Shown here: positions 34,573 to 43,381 of the stretch, piece after piece
Numbering within the stretch: the first letter of the stretch is position 1
How the letters are laid out: every line of letters starts with the position of its first letter
DNA from: Achromobacter mucicolens
GTDB taxonomy: Bacteria > Pseudomonadota > Gammaproteobacteria > Burkholderiales > Burkholderiaceae_B
NCBI RefSeq assembly: GCF_902859725.1
Contig: NZ_CADIJP010000006.1
Location: 241,444-305,443, forward strand
DNA length: 64,000 nucleotides
Direction: 5' to 3'
Program-made: the position numbers and the translations under genes
The notes under the pieces: generated by a model
The model's database searches: none
The model's input: only the letters and a program-made list of their open reading frames with translations
Told to the model about the DNA's origin: nothing

Positions 34573-34602
34573 TTGATTTATTTAAGATTTTCGTATTAGA
34601 AT
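34573..34602 (+). promoter_or_regulatory. Promoter of rpmB-rpmG
   Basis: TTGATT (34573-34578), an 18-base spacer, then TAGAAT (34597-34602). This is the best sigma-70-like pair in the AT-rich stretch after the efflux gene. Transcription would begin near 34609. Confidence 0.6.
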
Positions 34603-34863
34603 CGCGGTCTTCACATGAAGTTTCCCGTGCAGGACTACTATGCTTTGTAGTTCAGCACTCTGACCCCCAACCGCGTGTTGTGAATGCAAGCGGGCGGCAG
34701 GCAGCGGGTATAAGCACTGGGGTGAAATCACTTTCCCCCTCATCCACTAAGACTGGGTGGCCGGCCAAGGCAGCGTACAGCAGCCTTCACAGCCCGGCGG
34801 CTAAACCCCCGTCTACTCCCCCGAAGCGATGCGCGGCAAGAACGACACTAAAGAGGTGCATCC
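34603..34863 (+). other. Long untranslated leader of rpmB
   Basis: About 255 bases separate the likely transcription start from the rpmB ATG. I see no open reading frame with a ribosome site in it. The stretch ends with AAAGAGGTG, the rpmB ribosome site. Such a leader could hold an autoregulatory structure, but I cannot identify a known class. Confidence 0.4.
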
Positions 34864-35100
34864 ATGGCACGCGTATGCCAAGTGACCGGCAAAGGCCCGA
34901 TGGTGGGCAACAATGTTTCGCACGCAAACAACAAGACCAAGCGTCGCTTCCTGCCCAACCTGCAATCGCGCCGGTTCTGGGTTGAAAGCGAAAACCGCTG
35001 GGTTCGCCTGCGTGTTTCTGCCAAGGCCATCCGCACGATCGACAAGAACGGCATCGAAGCCGTGCTGGCCGAAATGCGTGCCCGCGGCGAAATGGCCTAA
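34864..35100 (+). CDS. rpmB: 50S ribosomal protein L28
   Basis: The protein has 78 residues, the usual length. [20 protein letters not shown] and [20 protein letters not shown] are characteristic of L28. The zinc Cys residues of some L28 forms are absent. It is followed 37 bp later by rpmG, the conserved order in proteobacteria. Confidence 0.98.
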   Translation: MARVCQVTGKGPMVGNNVSHANNKTKRRFLPNLQSRRFWVESENRWVRLRVSAKAIRTIDKNGIEAVLAEMRARGEMA

Positions 35101-35137
35101 TCGGCCGCCCCGCCAATCTACATACTAGGAGCACGAC

Positions 35138-35305
35138 ATGGCCAAAGGTATCCGCGAAAAGATCAAGCTCGAGTCGACCGCCGGCACGGGTCATTTCTAC
35201 ACGACCACCAAGAACAAGCGCAACATGCCCGAGAAGATGCTGATCAAGAAATTTGATCCGGTCGCTCGCAAGCACGTCGACTACAAGGAAACCAAGCTGA
35301 AGTAA
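35138..35305 (+). CDS. rpmG: 50S ribosomal protein L33
   Basis: The protein has 55 residues beginning [20 protein letters not shown] and ending in [11 protein letters not shown], a standard L33. It lacks the four zinc-binding Cys of the other L33 paralogue type, so it is the zinc-independent form. TAGGAGC precedes the ATG. The operon ends at the strong hairpin at 35323-35353. Confidence 0.98.
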   Translation: MAKGIREKIKLESTAGTGHFYTTTKNKRNMPEKMLIKKFDPVARKHVDYKETKLK

Positions 35306-35322
35306 TTCAGCCGGTATCCCGC

Positions 35323-35353
35323 AAAAAAGGCCCTGTCATGCAGGGCCTTTTTT
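35323..35353. terminator. Strong bidirectional terminator after rpmG
   Basis: GGCCCTG (35329-35335) and CAGGGCC (35341-35347) pair around TCATG, flanked by six As on the left and six Ts on the right. Confidence 0.92.
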
Positions 35354-35479
35354 ATTGCCGGCTTTTTATTGCCATTAATTTGCCGCTTCGCCGAGGCCCA
35401 TGTTTCAATTAGGCCGCACCGGCGGCGCCCCAGGGCGCGCGCGAGGCCCGATTCATCTTCAGCCTGCGATTACTCCACC

Positions 35480-36709
35480 ATGATCCGTCCCTGCCTCACT
35501 TTGCTGCGCCGCGCGCTTGCGCCCGCGATCCTGGCCCTGGCCCTGGCTCCGGCCGCCCCCGCCGCCGCCAAAGACAAGGAGCCGCCCATCCGCATCGGCG
35601 AGATCAACAGCTACAAGGCCATTCCCGCCTTCCTGGGCCCGTACAAAAAGGGTTGGCAGCTGGCGCTTGAAGAGGTCAACGCCGCGGGTGGCGTCCTGGG
35701 CCGAAAACTCGAAGTCATCTCGCGCGACGACAACGGCAATCCGGGTGACTCCGTCCGCGCCGCACAGGAACTGCTGGCGCGCGAAAAAGTCGAGCTGCTG
35801 TTCGGGGGGTTCCTTTCCAACACCGGCCTGGCGCTGACCGATTTCGCCAAGCAGCAAGAGGTGTTCTTCCTGGCCGCCGAGCCGCTGACCGACAAGATCA
35901 CCTGGCAGGAAGGCAACCGCTACACCTACCGCCTGCGTCCGTCCACGTGGATGCACGTGGCGGCGGTGGCGCCCAAGGCGCTGGCCCTGCGCAAGAAGCG
36001 CTGGGCAATCGTCTACCCCAATTACGAATACGGGCAATCCGCCGTGGCCACGTTCAAGGCCATGATGCAGTCGTTCCAGTCCGACGTGGAATTCGTCGCG
36101 GAACAGGCCGTGCCGCTGGGCAAGGTGGATGCCGGCGCGGTGGTGCAGGCGTTGGCCGACGCCAAACCCGACGCCATTTTCAACGTGCTGTTCGCCGCCG
36201 ACCTGACGCGCTTCGTGCGCGAAGGCAACACGCGCGGCCTCTTTGAAAACATGCCGGTCGTCTCGCTGCTGTCCGGCGAACCCGAATATCTGGAGCCGCT
36301 GGGCGCCGACACCCCCACCGGCTGGATCGTCACTGGCTATCCCTGGTACGCCATCGACACGCCGGCCAACAAGACCTTTGTCGACGCCTACAAGAAGCGC
36401 TTCAACGAAACGCCCAAGGTCGGGTCGGTGGTCGGCTATGCATCGTTGATGTCGATCGCGCAGGGCCTGAAGGCCGCCGGTTCCGTGGACACGGAAAAGC
36501 TCGTCGATGCCTTTGCCGGCCTGAAGGTGGACACGCCCTACGGCCCGATCCAGTACCGCAAGATCGACCATCAATCCACGATGGGCGTGTACGTGGGCGT
36601 GACCGCGGTCGAGGACGGAAAGGGCATCATGAAGGACTTTGCCTACATCGACGGCGCACGGCTGCAGCCGCCTGACGAACAGGTGCGCAAGATGCGGCCG
36701 GCCCACTGA
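35480..36709 (+). CDS. Branched-chain amino acid/amide-type ABC transporter substrate-binding protein
   Basis: The protein has 409 residues with a signal peptide (MIRPCLTLLRRALAPAILAL, cleavage near AAPAAA). PIRIGEINSYKAIPAFLGPY and KKGWQLALEEVNAAGGVLGR match the Peripla_BP_6 family of LivJ/AmiC-like proteins. ATG 35480 gives the proper signal peptide. The stop overlaps the permease start. HAAT-family members bind amino acids, amides, urea or aromatic acids; the ligand here is unknown. Confidence 0.9.
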   Translation: MIRPCLTLLRRALAPAILALALAPAAPAAAKDKEPPIRIGEINSYKAIPAFLGPYKKGWQLALEEVNAAGGVLGRKLEVISRDDNGNPGDSVRAAQELLAREKVELLFGGFLSNTGLALTDFAKQQEVFFLAAEPLTDKITWQEGNRYTYRLRPSTWMHVAAVAPKALALRKKRWAIVYPNYEYGQSAVATFKAMMQSFQSDVEFVAEQAVPLGKVDAGAVVQALADAKPDAIFNVLFAADLTRFVREGNTRGLFENMPVVSLLSGEPEYLEPLGADTPTGWIVTGYPWYAIDTPANKTFVDAYKKRFNETPKVGSVVGYASLMSIAQGLKAAGSVDTEKLVDAFAGLKVDTPYGPIQYRKIDHQSTMGVYVGVTAVEDGKGIMKDFAYIDGARLQPPDEQVRKMRPAH

Positions 36710-38586
36710 TGAATGTGTCCGGGCTGCTGCTGCAGCTGCTCAACGGCCTGGCCGACGCCAGCGCGCTGTTCCTGGTCGCCGCGGGCCTGTCGCTGATCTT
36801 TGGCGTGACCCGCGTGGTCAACTTCGCGCACGGCTCGTTCTACATGCTGGGCATCTACCTGGCCTGGACCTTCACCAGCCATTTCGGCAGCGGCGCGGGT
36901 TACTGGTTCGGCCTGCTGCTGGCGGCGCTGGCGACCGGACTGATCGGCGCGGCGGCCGAACTTCTGGTGCTCAAGCGCCTTTACCGCGCCCCCGAACTCT
37001 TCCAGCTGCTGGCGACCTTCGCCCTCGTCCTCATCATCGGCGACGCGGCCCTGGCCATCTGGGGCCCCGAAGACCTGTTCTCGGCCCGCGCGCCCGGCCT
37101 GTCGGGCGCCGTGCAGATCCTGGGCCGCCGTTACCCTGAATACGACCTCCTGCTGATTGCCGCCGGCCCCATCGTGCTGGGTCTCTTGTGGCTGCTGCTC
37201 ATGCGCACCCGCTGGGGCCGGCTACTGCGCGCCGCCGCTGAAAACCGCACCATGCTGGCGGCGCTGGGCGTGAATCAGGCCTGGCTGTTCACGTCCGCCT
37301 TCACGCTGGGCGCGTTCCTCGCCGGCCTGGGCGGCGCGCTTGCCGCGCCGCGCGTGCCCGCCACCCTGGGCCTGGATCTGGAAATCATCGCCAGCGCGTT
37401 TGTCGTGGTGGTCGTGGGCGGCCTGGGATCGGTGCCGGGCGCGTTCCTGGCGGCCGTGCTGATCTGCTCGGTCAAGGCGCTGTTCGTGTTCCTGGGTCAG
37501 GTCGCCATCGGCCCGTGGGTATTCAACCTATCCAAGCTCACGCTGCTGGCCGAATTCGCCGTGATGGCCGTGGTGCTGGTCGTGCGGCCGTGGGGCCTGA
37601 TGGGTAAGCCCCCCGCGCCCTCCTCGCACGCGGGCATGCCGGAGCGGCCCCTATCTCCGGCGGGCCCCCGCCTGCGTCTGGCCTATGGCGTGCTGCTGGC
37701 CTTGCTGGCGCTGGTGCCCGTCGCGACGCTGTACTGGCCCTACCTCAGCATTCTCATGACCGAGATCCTGATCGCCGCCCTGTTCGCCGCCAGTCTGCAC
37801 TTTCTGACCGGGCTGGCGGGCATGACCTCGTTCGGCCACGCCGCCTGGTTCGGACTGGGCGCCTACGGCGCGGCGCTGCTCCTGAAACTGGCCGCCATCC
37901 CCATGGAGGCAGCGCTGCTGCTGGGCCCGTTTGCCGCCGCGTTCGGGGCCCTGGTGTTCGGGTGGTTCTGCGTGCGTCTGTCCGGTGTGTATATGGCGAT
38001 GCTGACGCTGGCCGTCGCGCAGATTCTGTGGGCCCTGACCTATCAATGGGATGACGTGACCGGCGGCAGCAACGGTCTGACGGGCTTGTGGCCGTCGGCC
38101 TGGCTGGCGCAGGGGCCCTGGTTCTACTACCTCACGCTGGCGCTGTGCGCGGCCGGCGTCTGGTGGCTGCGCCGGCTGGCGTTTTCGCCGCTGGGTTTCG
38201 CGCTGCGCGGCGTGCGCGATTCGGCCTTGCGCGCCGAAGCGCTGGGCATGGACACGCGTCGCATCCAATGGGCAGGATTCGTGGCCGCCTCGTTCGCCGC
38301 GGGCCTGGCGGGCTCCCTGTATGCATTTTCCAAGGGCAGCATCGCGCCCGACGTGCTGGCCGTCAGCCGCTCGGTCGATGGACTGGTGATGGTGCTGCTG
38401 GGCGGCATCCAGACGCTGGCCGGCCCGCTCGTCGGCGCGGCATCCTACACCTGGCTGCAGGATGCCGCGGCGCGCAGCACCGAGTACTGGCACGCGGTGC
38501 TGGGCCTGGCGATCCTGGCGCTCGTCATGGCCTTCCCCGACGGCCTGGCGGGCGCTGCCGCCCGGCTGCGCAGGAGGTCCGCATGA
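36709..38586 (+). CDS. Fused LivH-LivM branched-chain amino acid-type ABC permease
   Basis: The protein has 625 residues, about twice the size of a single Liv permease. Residues 1-300 are LivH-like (SLIFGVTRVVNFAHGSFYML) and residues from about 325 to 625 LivM-like (LTGLAGMTSFGHAAWFGLGA). A Pro/Ser-rich linker (GKPPAPSSHAGMPERPLSPA) joins them. The start shares one base with the binding-protein stop. The fusion makes a heterodimer in one chain. Fused forms exist in the family but separate genes are the rule. Confidence 0.9.
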   Translation: MNVSGLLLQLLNGLADASALFLVAAGLSLIFGVTRVVNFAHGSFYMLGIYLAWTFTSHFGSGAGYWFGLLLAALATGLIGAAAELLVLKRLYRAPELFQLLATFALVLIIGDAALAIWGPEDLFSARAPGLSGAVQILGRRYPEYDLLLIAAGPIVLGLLWLLLMRTRWGRLLRAAAENRTMLAALGVNQAWLFTSAFTLGAFLAGLGGALAAPRVPATLGLDLEIIASAFVVVVVGGLGSVPGAFLAAVLICSVKALFVFLGQVAIGPWVFNLSKLTLLAEFAVMAVVLVVRPWGLMGKPPAPSSHAGMPERPLSPAGPRLRLAYGVLLALLALVPVATLYWPYLSILMTEILIAALFAASLHFLTGLAGMTSFGHAAWFGLGAYGAALLLKLAAIPMEAALLLGPFAAAFGALVFGWFCVRLSGVYMAMLTLAVAQILWALTYQWDDVTGGSNGLTGLWPSAWLAQGPWFYYLTLALCAAGVWWLRRLAFSPLGFALRGVRDSALRAEALGMDTRRIQWAGFVAASFAAGLAGSLYAFSKGSIAPDVLAVSRSVDGLVMVLLGGIQTLAGPLVGAASYTWLQDAAARSTEYWHAVLGLAILALVMAFPDGLAGAAARLRRRSA

Positions 38587-39350
38587 CCCCGGCCGCCCCC
38601 CTGCTGCAGGTGCGCAACCTGCGCAAATCCTTCGGCGGCATCGACGCGCTGGCCGATGTGTCGTTCGACCTGGAAGCCGGCCACATGCTGGCCCTGATCG
38701 GCCCGAACGGCGCGGGCAAGTCGACCTGCTTCAATGTGTTGGGCGGCCAACTGCGCCCGGACTCGGGTTCGGTACGGCTGGACGGGCGCGAACTGGTCGG
38801 CCTGTCGGCCAGCAAGATCTGCCGGCTGGGCGTGGGCCGCAGCTTCCAGACCGCCGCCACGTTCCGCTCGATGACCGTGCTGGAAAACGTTCAGACCGCC
38901 CTGCTGTCGCGCGACCGGTTGCTGTTCAACCCATGGCGGCGCGCCGGCCGCCATGCGGTTGACGAAGCGAAGACCCTGCTGTCGCAGGTGCAGATGGCGG
39001 ACAAGGCCAACGAGGCTTGCGGCACGCTGGCCTATGGCGACGTCAAGCGGGTGGAGCTTGCGATGGCGCTGGCGCACCAGCCGCGTCTGCTCTTGATGGA
39101 CGAGCCCACCGCCGGCATGGCCACCAACGAACGCCACGCGCTGATGCGCCTGACCCGCCAGCTGGCGGACACGCAGCGCATCGCGGTGCTTTTCACGGAA
39201 CACAGCCTGGATGTCGTGTTCAAGCACGCCGATCGCATCGCGGTGCTGGTGCGGGGCGGCCTGCTGGCCAAAGGCGCGCCGGCCGACATCGCAGCCGACG
39301 AACGGGTCAAGGCCGCTTATCTGGGCACCGAGACGCCGCAGAAAGCCTGA
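38583..39350 (+). CDS. Branched-chain amino acid-type ABC transporter ATPase (LivG-like)
   Basis: The protein has 255 residues. Walker A GPNGAGKST is at 40-48, Walker B LLLMDEPTAGM, H-loop FTEHSLDVV. The signature reads LAYGDVKRVELAMAL, a degenerate form usual for LivG (LSYGxxR). The start overlaps the permease stop. No LivF gene follows: the next gene is on the other strand 14 bp away. The second ATPase must be a homodimer partner or come from elsewhere. Confidence 0.92.
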   Translation: MTPAAPLLQVRNLRKSFGGIDALADVSFDLEAGHMLALIGPNGAGKSTCFNVLGGQLRPDSGSVRLDGRELVGLSASKICRLGVGRSFQTAATFRSMTVLENVQTALLSRDRLLFNPWRRAGRHAVDEAKTLLSQVQMADKANEACGTLAYGDVKRVELAMALAHQPRLLLMDEPTAGMATNERHALMRLTRQLADTQRIAVLFTEHSLDVVFKHADRIAVLVRGGLLAKGAPADIAADERVKAAYLGTETPQKA

Positions 39351-39363
39351 CCCGCCAAACGCC

Positions 39364-41148
39364 TCAACCGTCGCGCTGCGGGCGGTCCGGCTGGCATTCC
39401 CAGAAAATCCGGGCCGTGCACCCTGCGCAGATGTTCCGGTCCAGCCTGGCGTAGATCTCGTGCAACGCCGTCGCCTTGTCCGGAAAGATGTGGTCCTCGC
39501 CCAGCCGGGCCAGAAATCCGGTGCGGCGCCACATGTCCATCACCTCGGGCCGCGGCCGATGGAAATACAGATCGCCGCCCATCGCGCGCCGCGCCGCCAG
39601 CTCGTCGTCCCAGACCTGCGCGCCGGCCAGGTCGATGAAGTTCATGCTCTTGGCCATCACCAGCAGATGGCGCGGCGCGCCCGGCGCCGAACGCAGATCG
39701 TGCAGCCGCTGCGCCACGTGCGCGGCCGCACCGAAATAGACTGACCCCTCCATGCGCAGCAGCTTCAGTTGCGGGCATTCCGGCAAGGCGTCCGGGTGAT
39801 GCTCCAGGACGACGAAGCGGCGATCCGGCCCGCGCGAATCAAAGCCCATCGTGCGCATCGCCGGCCGCGACGTGCGGTGCAGGTACACCATGAGCGACAG
39901 CACGGTCCCCAGCAGGATTGCGACCTCCATGCGGATGGCGATCGTGGCGGCCAGCGTGGCCGCGGCGATTGCGCATTCGCCGCGTTGCGTGCGCAACAGG
40001 TGACGCCAGCGCGGAATGTCCAGCAGCGTCCAGGCCACCAGCAGCAGCAGCCCCGAGATCGCGGCATGCGGGATCAACGCCAGAAGCGGCGCCGACACCG
40101 CCACCAGCAGCATCAGCAGCAGCGCGGAAAACACCGACGCCAGCGGCGTTTTTGCGCCCGCCTCGAAATTTGGAATGGAACGATTGAGCGAGCCGCAGGA
40201 CAGGTAGCACGAAAAAAAGCCGCCCACGATGTTGGACAAGCCCTGCCCCACGAACTCCCGGTTCGCGTCGATGCGTTGGCCCGATCGCGTCGCAACCGCC
40301 TTGGCAATCGAGATGGATTGCGCCAATGCGACGATGGTCAGCGCAAATGCCAGGCTCAAGAGATCGGGCAGCGCGCGCCAGTCGACGCTGGGCACATGAA
40401 ACGGCGGCCACGGTTGGGCGATTGCCCCCAGCAAAGGCACCGGCGCGCCCCCTTGGGACGTGACCACCGAATTGTAGGCCCACGCCGCGAATGTCCCCGC
40501 CGCCAGGCCCAGCAGCATGTAAGGCTTGCGCTTGTCCAGCCGGCGCGCCAGCAGCGCGGTGCCCAGGGTGACCAGCGTCACCAGCAAGGCGCCCGGATGC
40601 GCCTGGCCGATATGCGTGGCGATGTTTTCCAGCACCGCGCCCGCACCGTGCGCCTCTGTCGAGGGCAAACCCAGCGCGTCCTTGAGCGCATGCACCGCGA
40701 TCAGCACGGCCGCGCCACTGGTAAAGCCAAACAACGCCGACGGCGAAATGAAGTGCGCCAGCGATCCCAGCCGCAAGGTGCCCACCAGCCACTGCATGAT
40801 CCCGACCAGCACGGTCACGGCAAGAGCAAGCTGAATGTAGGCGGGAGTGCCCGCCGCTGCCAGCGGCGCCAGCACCGCAAACAGCGCCAGCGAATTGGCG
40901 TTGGTCGGTCCGGACATCACATGGCGGCTGGAGCCGAACAACGCCGCCACGATACAGGGCACGATGGCCGAATACAGTCCGTATTCAGGAGGCAGGCCCG
41001 CCAGCGTCGCAAACGCGACGCCCTGCGGCAGCACCAGCAGCGCGCCCAACAACCCCGCCGCCAGGTCGGCGCGCAGCGTCACCCGGTTGACGTCCTCGAC
41101 CCACGAACCGAACAGCCGGCGCGCGACGTTCATTCCCCCCAGCATCAT
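39364..41148 (-). CDS. SulP-family anion transporter with STAS domain
   Basis: The protein has 594 residues. The membrane part has LPQGVAFATLAGLPPEYGLY and SRHVMSGPTNANSLALFAVL, SulP signatures, and FFSCYLSCGSLNRSIPNFEA. A STAS domain covers about 460-570. After it comes a short Cys-rich tail, ICAGCTARIFWECQ, that I do not know from other SulP proteins. Members carry sulfate, bicarbonate or dicarboxylates. Starts at 41148 or 41133 are possible. It ends 13 bp from the convergent LivG gene. Confidence 0.9.
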   Translation of the reverse strand: MMLGGMNVARRLFGSWVEDVNRVTLRADLAAGLLGALLVLPQGVAFATLAGLPPEYGLYSAIVPCIVAALFGSSRHVMSGPTNANSLALFAVLAPLAAAGTPAYIQLALAVTVLVGIMQWLVGTLRLGSLAHFISPSALFGFTSGAAVLIAVHALKDALGLPSTEAHGAGAVLENIATHIGQAHPGALLVTLVTLGTALLARRLDKRKPYMLLGLAAGTFAAWAYNSVVTSQGGAPVPLLGAIAQPWPPFHVPSVDWRALPDLLSLAFALTIVALAQSISIAKAVATRSGQRIDANREFVGQGLSNIVGGFFSCYLSCGSLNRSIPNFEAGAKTPLASVFSALLLMLLVAVSAPLLALIPHAAISGLLLLVAWTLLDIPRWRHLLRTQRGECAIAAATLAATIAIRMEVAILLGTVLSLMVYLHRTSRPAMRTMGFDSRGPDRRFVVLEHHPDALPECPQLKLLRMEGSVYFGAAAHVAQRLHDLRSAPGAPRHLLVMAKSMNFIDLAGAQVWDDELAARRAMGGDLYFHRPRPEVMDMWRRTGFLARLGEDHIFPDKATALHEIYARLDRNICAGCTARIFWECQPDRPQRDG

Positions 41149-41228
41149 CCTGTCTTGTTCCCTGGCATCGGCGTTCCCGCCTGTCCGGCAAGGGTAAACG
41201 CTCGCCCCCGCCCGCGCAACGCGCCTTT

Positions 41229-41777
41229 TCAGCCGGCCTCGCCGCCGCGCCGCGCTTTCATGGCCTGACCGATCGCGGCCAGCGCGTCGTCCGGTATCAG
41301 CCGCGCCGCCATCGGCAGCAGCTCGTCCTCTTCGCGCCGGATGTGCGCTTCGTAGGCCTCGGTGAATGCCTGGACCTGCTCCGGCGGCAATTGCGCCGGC
41401 CGCCCCGCCACGATCTCGGACAGCGTCTGGCGCAAGGGTTCCCACAGGCCCGCCAAGCGGCGATGATCTGCCATCAGGCCGTCCACCAGGGCGTGCAGGC
41501 ACACCGCGTCCGATCCCGCCATCGAGTCGATCAACGCCGGAAAGAGGTCTTCTTCTTCGTCTTCATGATGATGCACGGCCGCGGTGTCGAAGTAGCGGCG
41601 GACGCTTGTGGCGGCGGTTTGCGCCGCCATGTCGCTGCCGTGCGATGGCAGGTGCGCCGCCAGCCGCGCCAGCGTCGCGCATTGGCGCGCGATGCGCCCA
41701 TGACAGGCCGACAACAGCGCCAGCGGATCGTCTGGGCCCGGCGCCGCAGCCGGACCGCCTGGAAAACTCACTGCCAT
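41229..41777 (-). CDS. Hemerythrin-like HHE domain protein
   Basis: The protein has 182 residues. The di-iron ligand pattern appears as LSACHGRIARQCA (His), VHHHEDEEEDLFPAL (His/Glu), LMADHRRLAG and EAYEAHIRREEDELLP. It could bind oxygen or nitric oxide or repair Fe-S centres, like other small bacterial hemerythrins. It lies 80 bp upstream of SulP on the same strand and may be co-transcribed with it. Confidence 0.85.
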   Translation of the reverse strand: MAVSFPGGPAAAPGPDDPLALLSACHGRIARQCATLARLAAHLPSHGSDMAAQTAATSVRRYFDTAAVHHHEDEEEDLFPALIDSMAGSDAVCLHALVDGLMADHRRLAGLWEPLRQTLSEIVAGRPAQLPPEQVQAFTEAYEAHIRREEDELLPMAARLIPDDALAAIGQAMKARRGGEAG

Positions 41778-41801
41778 CGCCTGCCTCCGAATCGTGTTGC
41801 G

Positions 41802-42962
41802 TTAACCCGCTGTGCCGCGCCACCACAAACGGATGGAATCCCACGCTCGCCCGGCGATGCCCGCCTCGGCCACGGGTTCCAGCGCCACCACCGGAAAGTG
41901 CATGGCGGGCTTGCCGTCCACCGTCACCTTCAATTCGCCCACCGTCGCCTGCGCGGCAATGGGCGCGATCAACGGCGCCTGCGGCGCCCAGGCCGATTCA
42001 ACCTTCGCGCCGGCGGGCACCGTCACATAGGCGTCGCGCGAGAATCCCACCTTCAGGCTGTCGGTCTCGCCCTTCCAGACCTCGGGCGTGGCCACGGCCT
42101 GTCCGCGCGCATACAGCTTGATGGTATTGAACCCCTGGAAGCCCCATTCCAGCAACTCGCGGCTTTCCTGCGTGCGCAGCTTGTCCGACGCCGTGCCCAC
42201 CACCACCGTGATCAGCCGCCGCTGATCCTTGCCATTGGGCCGCTGCGCCGTCGCGATGATGCAATAGCCGGCCGAAGCCGTATGGCCCGTCTTCAGCCCG
42301 TCCACACTGGGATCCAGCCAAAGCAGCCGGTTCCGGTTGGACTGGGTGATCTTGTTGAACGTGAACTGCCTGGCCGAATCGTAGGTCTTGTAGAGCTGCG
42401 GAAAATCCCGGATGAACCGCGTGGCCAGGATCGACAGGTCGCTGGCGGTGGAATACGTGCCCGGATCCGGCAGCCCGTGCGGACTGGCAAAGTGCGTGGC
42501 GTGCAGGCCCAGGCGGGCGGCGGTGTCGTTCATCCGCGCGACAAAGGCTTCGACGCTGCCCGACACGGCTTCGGCCAGCGCAACCGCCGCGTCATTGCCC
42601 GACTGGATCATCAGGCCGCGCAGCAGGTCGTCCACCGACACCTTGGAGTTGGGCTCCAGGAACATCTTGGAGCTGCCCGCCGGCACCTTCCAGGCCCGCG
42701 TCGAGATGGTGACCATCTGGCTGGCGGTCAGCTCCTTCTTCGTCATCGCATCGAACACGACGTAGGCCGTCATGATCTTGGTCAGGGACGCCGGCTCGAT
42801 GCGCGTGGTGGCCGCGTGGGACGCGATGACCTGGCCGCTGGTCTCATCCAGCAGCAGCCACGCCTTGGCCGAAAGCGCCGGCGCCGGCATCGATTGCGCC
42901 ATGGCGCTGGATATACAGGCGGTCGCAACGAGCAGGCTCGCCGCCAACTTCTTCATCAACAT
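41802..42962 (-). CDS. D-alanyl-D-alanine carboxypeptidase (PBP5/6, DacA/DacC family)
   Basis: The protein has 386 residues with a signal peptide (MKKLAASLLVATACISSAMA). The three penicillin-binding motifs are Ser59-Leu-Thr-Lys62, Ser121-Gly-Asn123 and Lys224-Thr-Gly226. The beta-rich second domain follows from about 290, and the amphipathic C-terminal anchor (DSIRLWWRG) closes the protein. It trims terminal D-Ala from peptidoglycan pentapeptides. ATG 42960-42962 and 42954-42956 are both possible starts. Confidence 0.95.
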   Translation of the reverse strand: MLMKKLAASLLVATACISSAMAQSMPAPALSAKAWLLLDETSGQVIASHAATTRIEPASLTKIMTAYVVFDAMTKKELTASQMVTISTRAWKVPAGSSKMFLEPNSKVSVDDLLRGLMIQSGNDAAVALAEAVSGSVEAFVARMNDTAARLGLHATHFASPHGLPDPGTYSTASDLSILATRFIRDFPQLYKTYDSARQFTFNKITQSNRNRLLWLDPSVDGLKTGHTASAGYCIIATAQRPNGKDQRRLITVVVGTASDKLRTQESRELLEWGFQGFNTIKLYARGQAVATPEVWKGETDSLKVGFSRDAYVTVPAGAKVESAWAPQAPLIAPIAAQATVGELKVTVDGKPAMHFPVVALEPVAEAGIAGRAWDSIRLWWRGTAG

Positions 42963-43381
42963 ATAGCTGCTTCACTTCCATGTTCTGTTTTCTTCGGGCG
43001 CGCGCAACGCGCTTGGGACAAGTCCGAATCACGGGACGTTCCGCCCATGCCCGCCGCGCGCGCCGCCCGCAATTGGAACATGCGCCACAAGATAGGTTCA
43101 TCCGCACGCGCGGCAATGGTCCCTGAGCGCGCACGTGGCGCCCTGGATGGGTCCACGCGCGCGCCCCGCAAACGCGAGCCGTCAGAACGTCAGCGAACGT
43201 CACGACTTCTTGCGAAACCCCTTGCAGAAGGCACTTTTCTGCGTGGAAACAACAAACAGTGGCTTAAAACCCGCTGCAAAGCCGCTTTTACCGCCACTCT
43301 TCCGCTATCATCGGGCGCGTAGCGTCAAATGCCGATATCCGGCACGCGCTGCTCCATGTCCTCAACATACGGATTTTGACC
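42963..43381 (+). other. 419-bp intergenic region upstream of the HU gene
   Basis: No gene is seen. The right end holds a TATCAT box (43306-43311) without a good -35, and a perfect inverted repeat TGCCG-ATATC-CGGCA (43330-43344) between it and the HU start. The repeat could be an operator or a leader hairpin. A small stem (GCAGAA/TTCTGC) lies at about 43225-43243. Confidence 0.45.

Noticed and set aside
41343-43322. A 659-codon plus-strand frame across the hemerythrin and carboxypeptidase genes
   Set aside because: It runs through two well-supported minus-strand genes and their gap; composition is His/Arg/Gln-rich as expected of a shadow.
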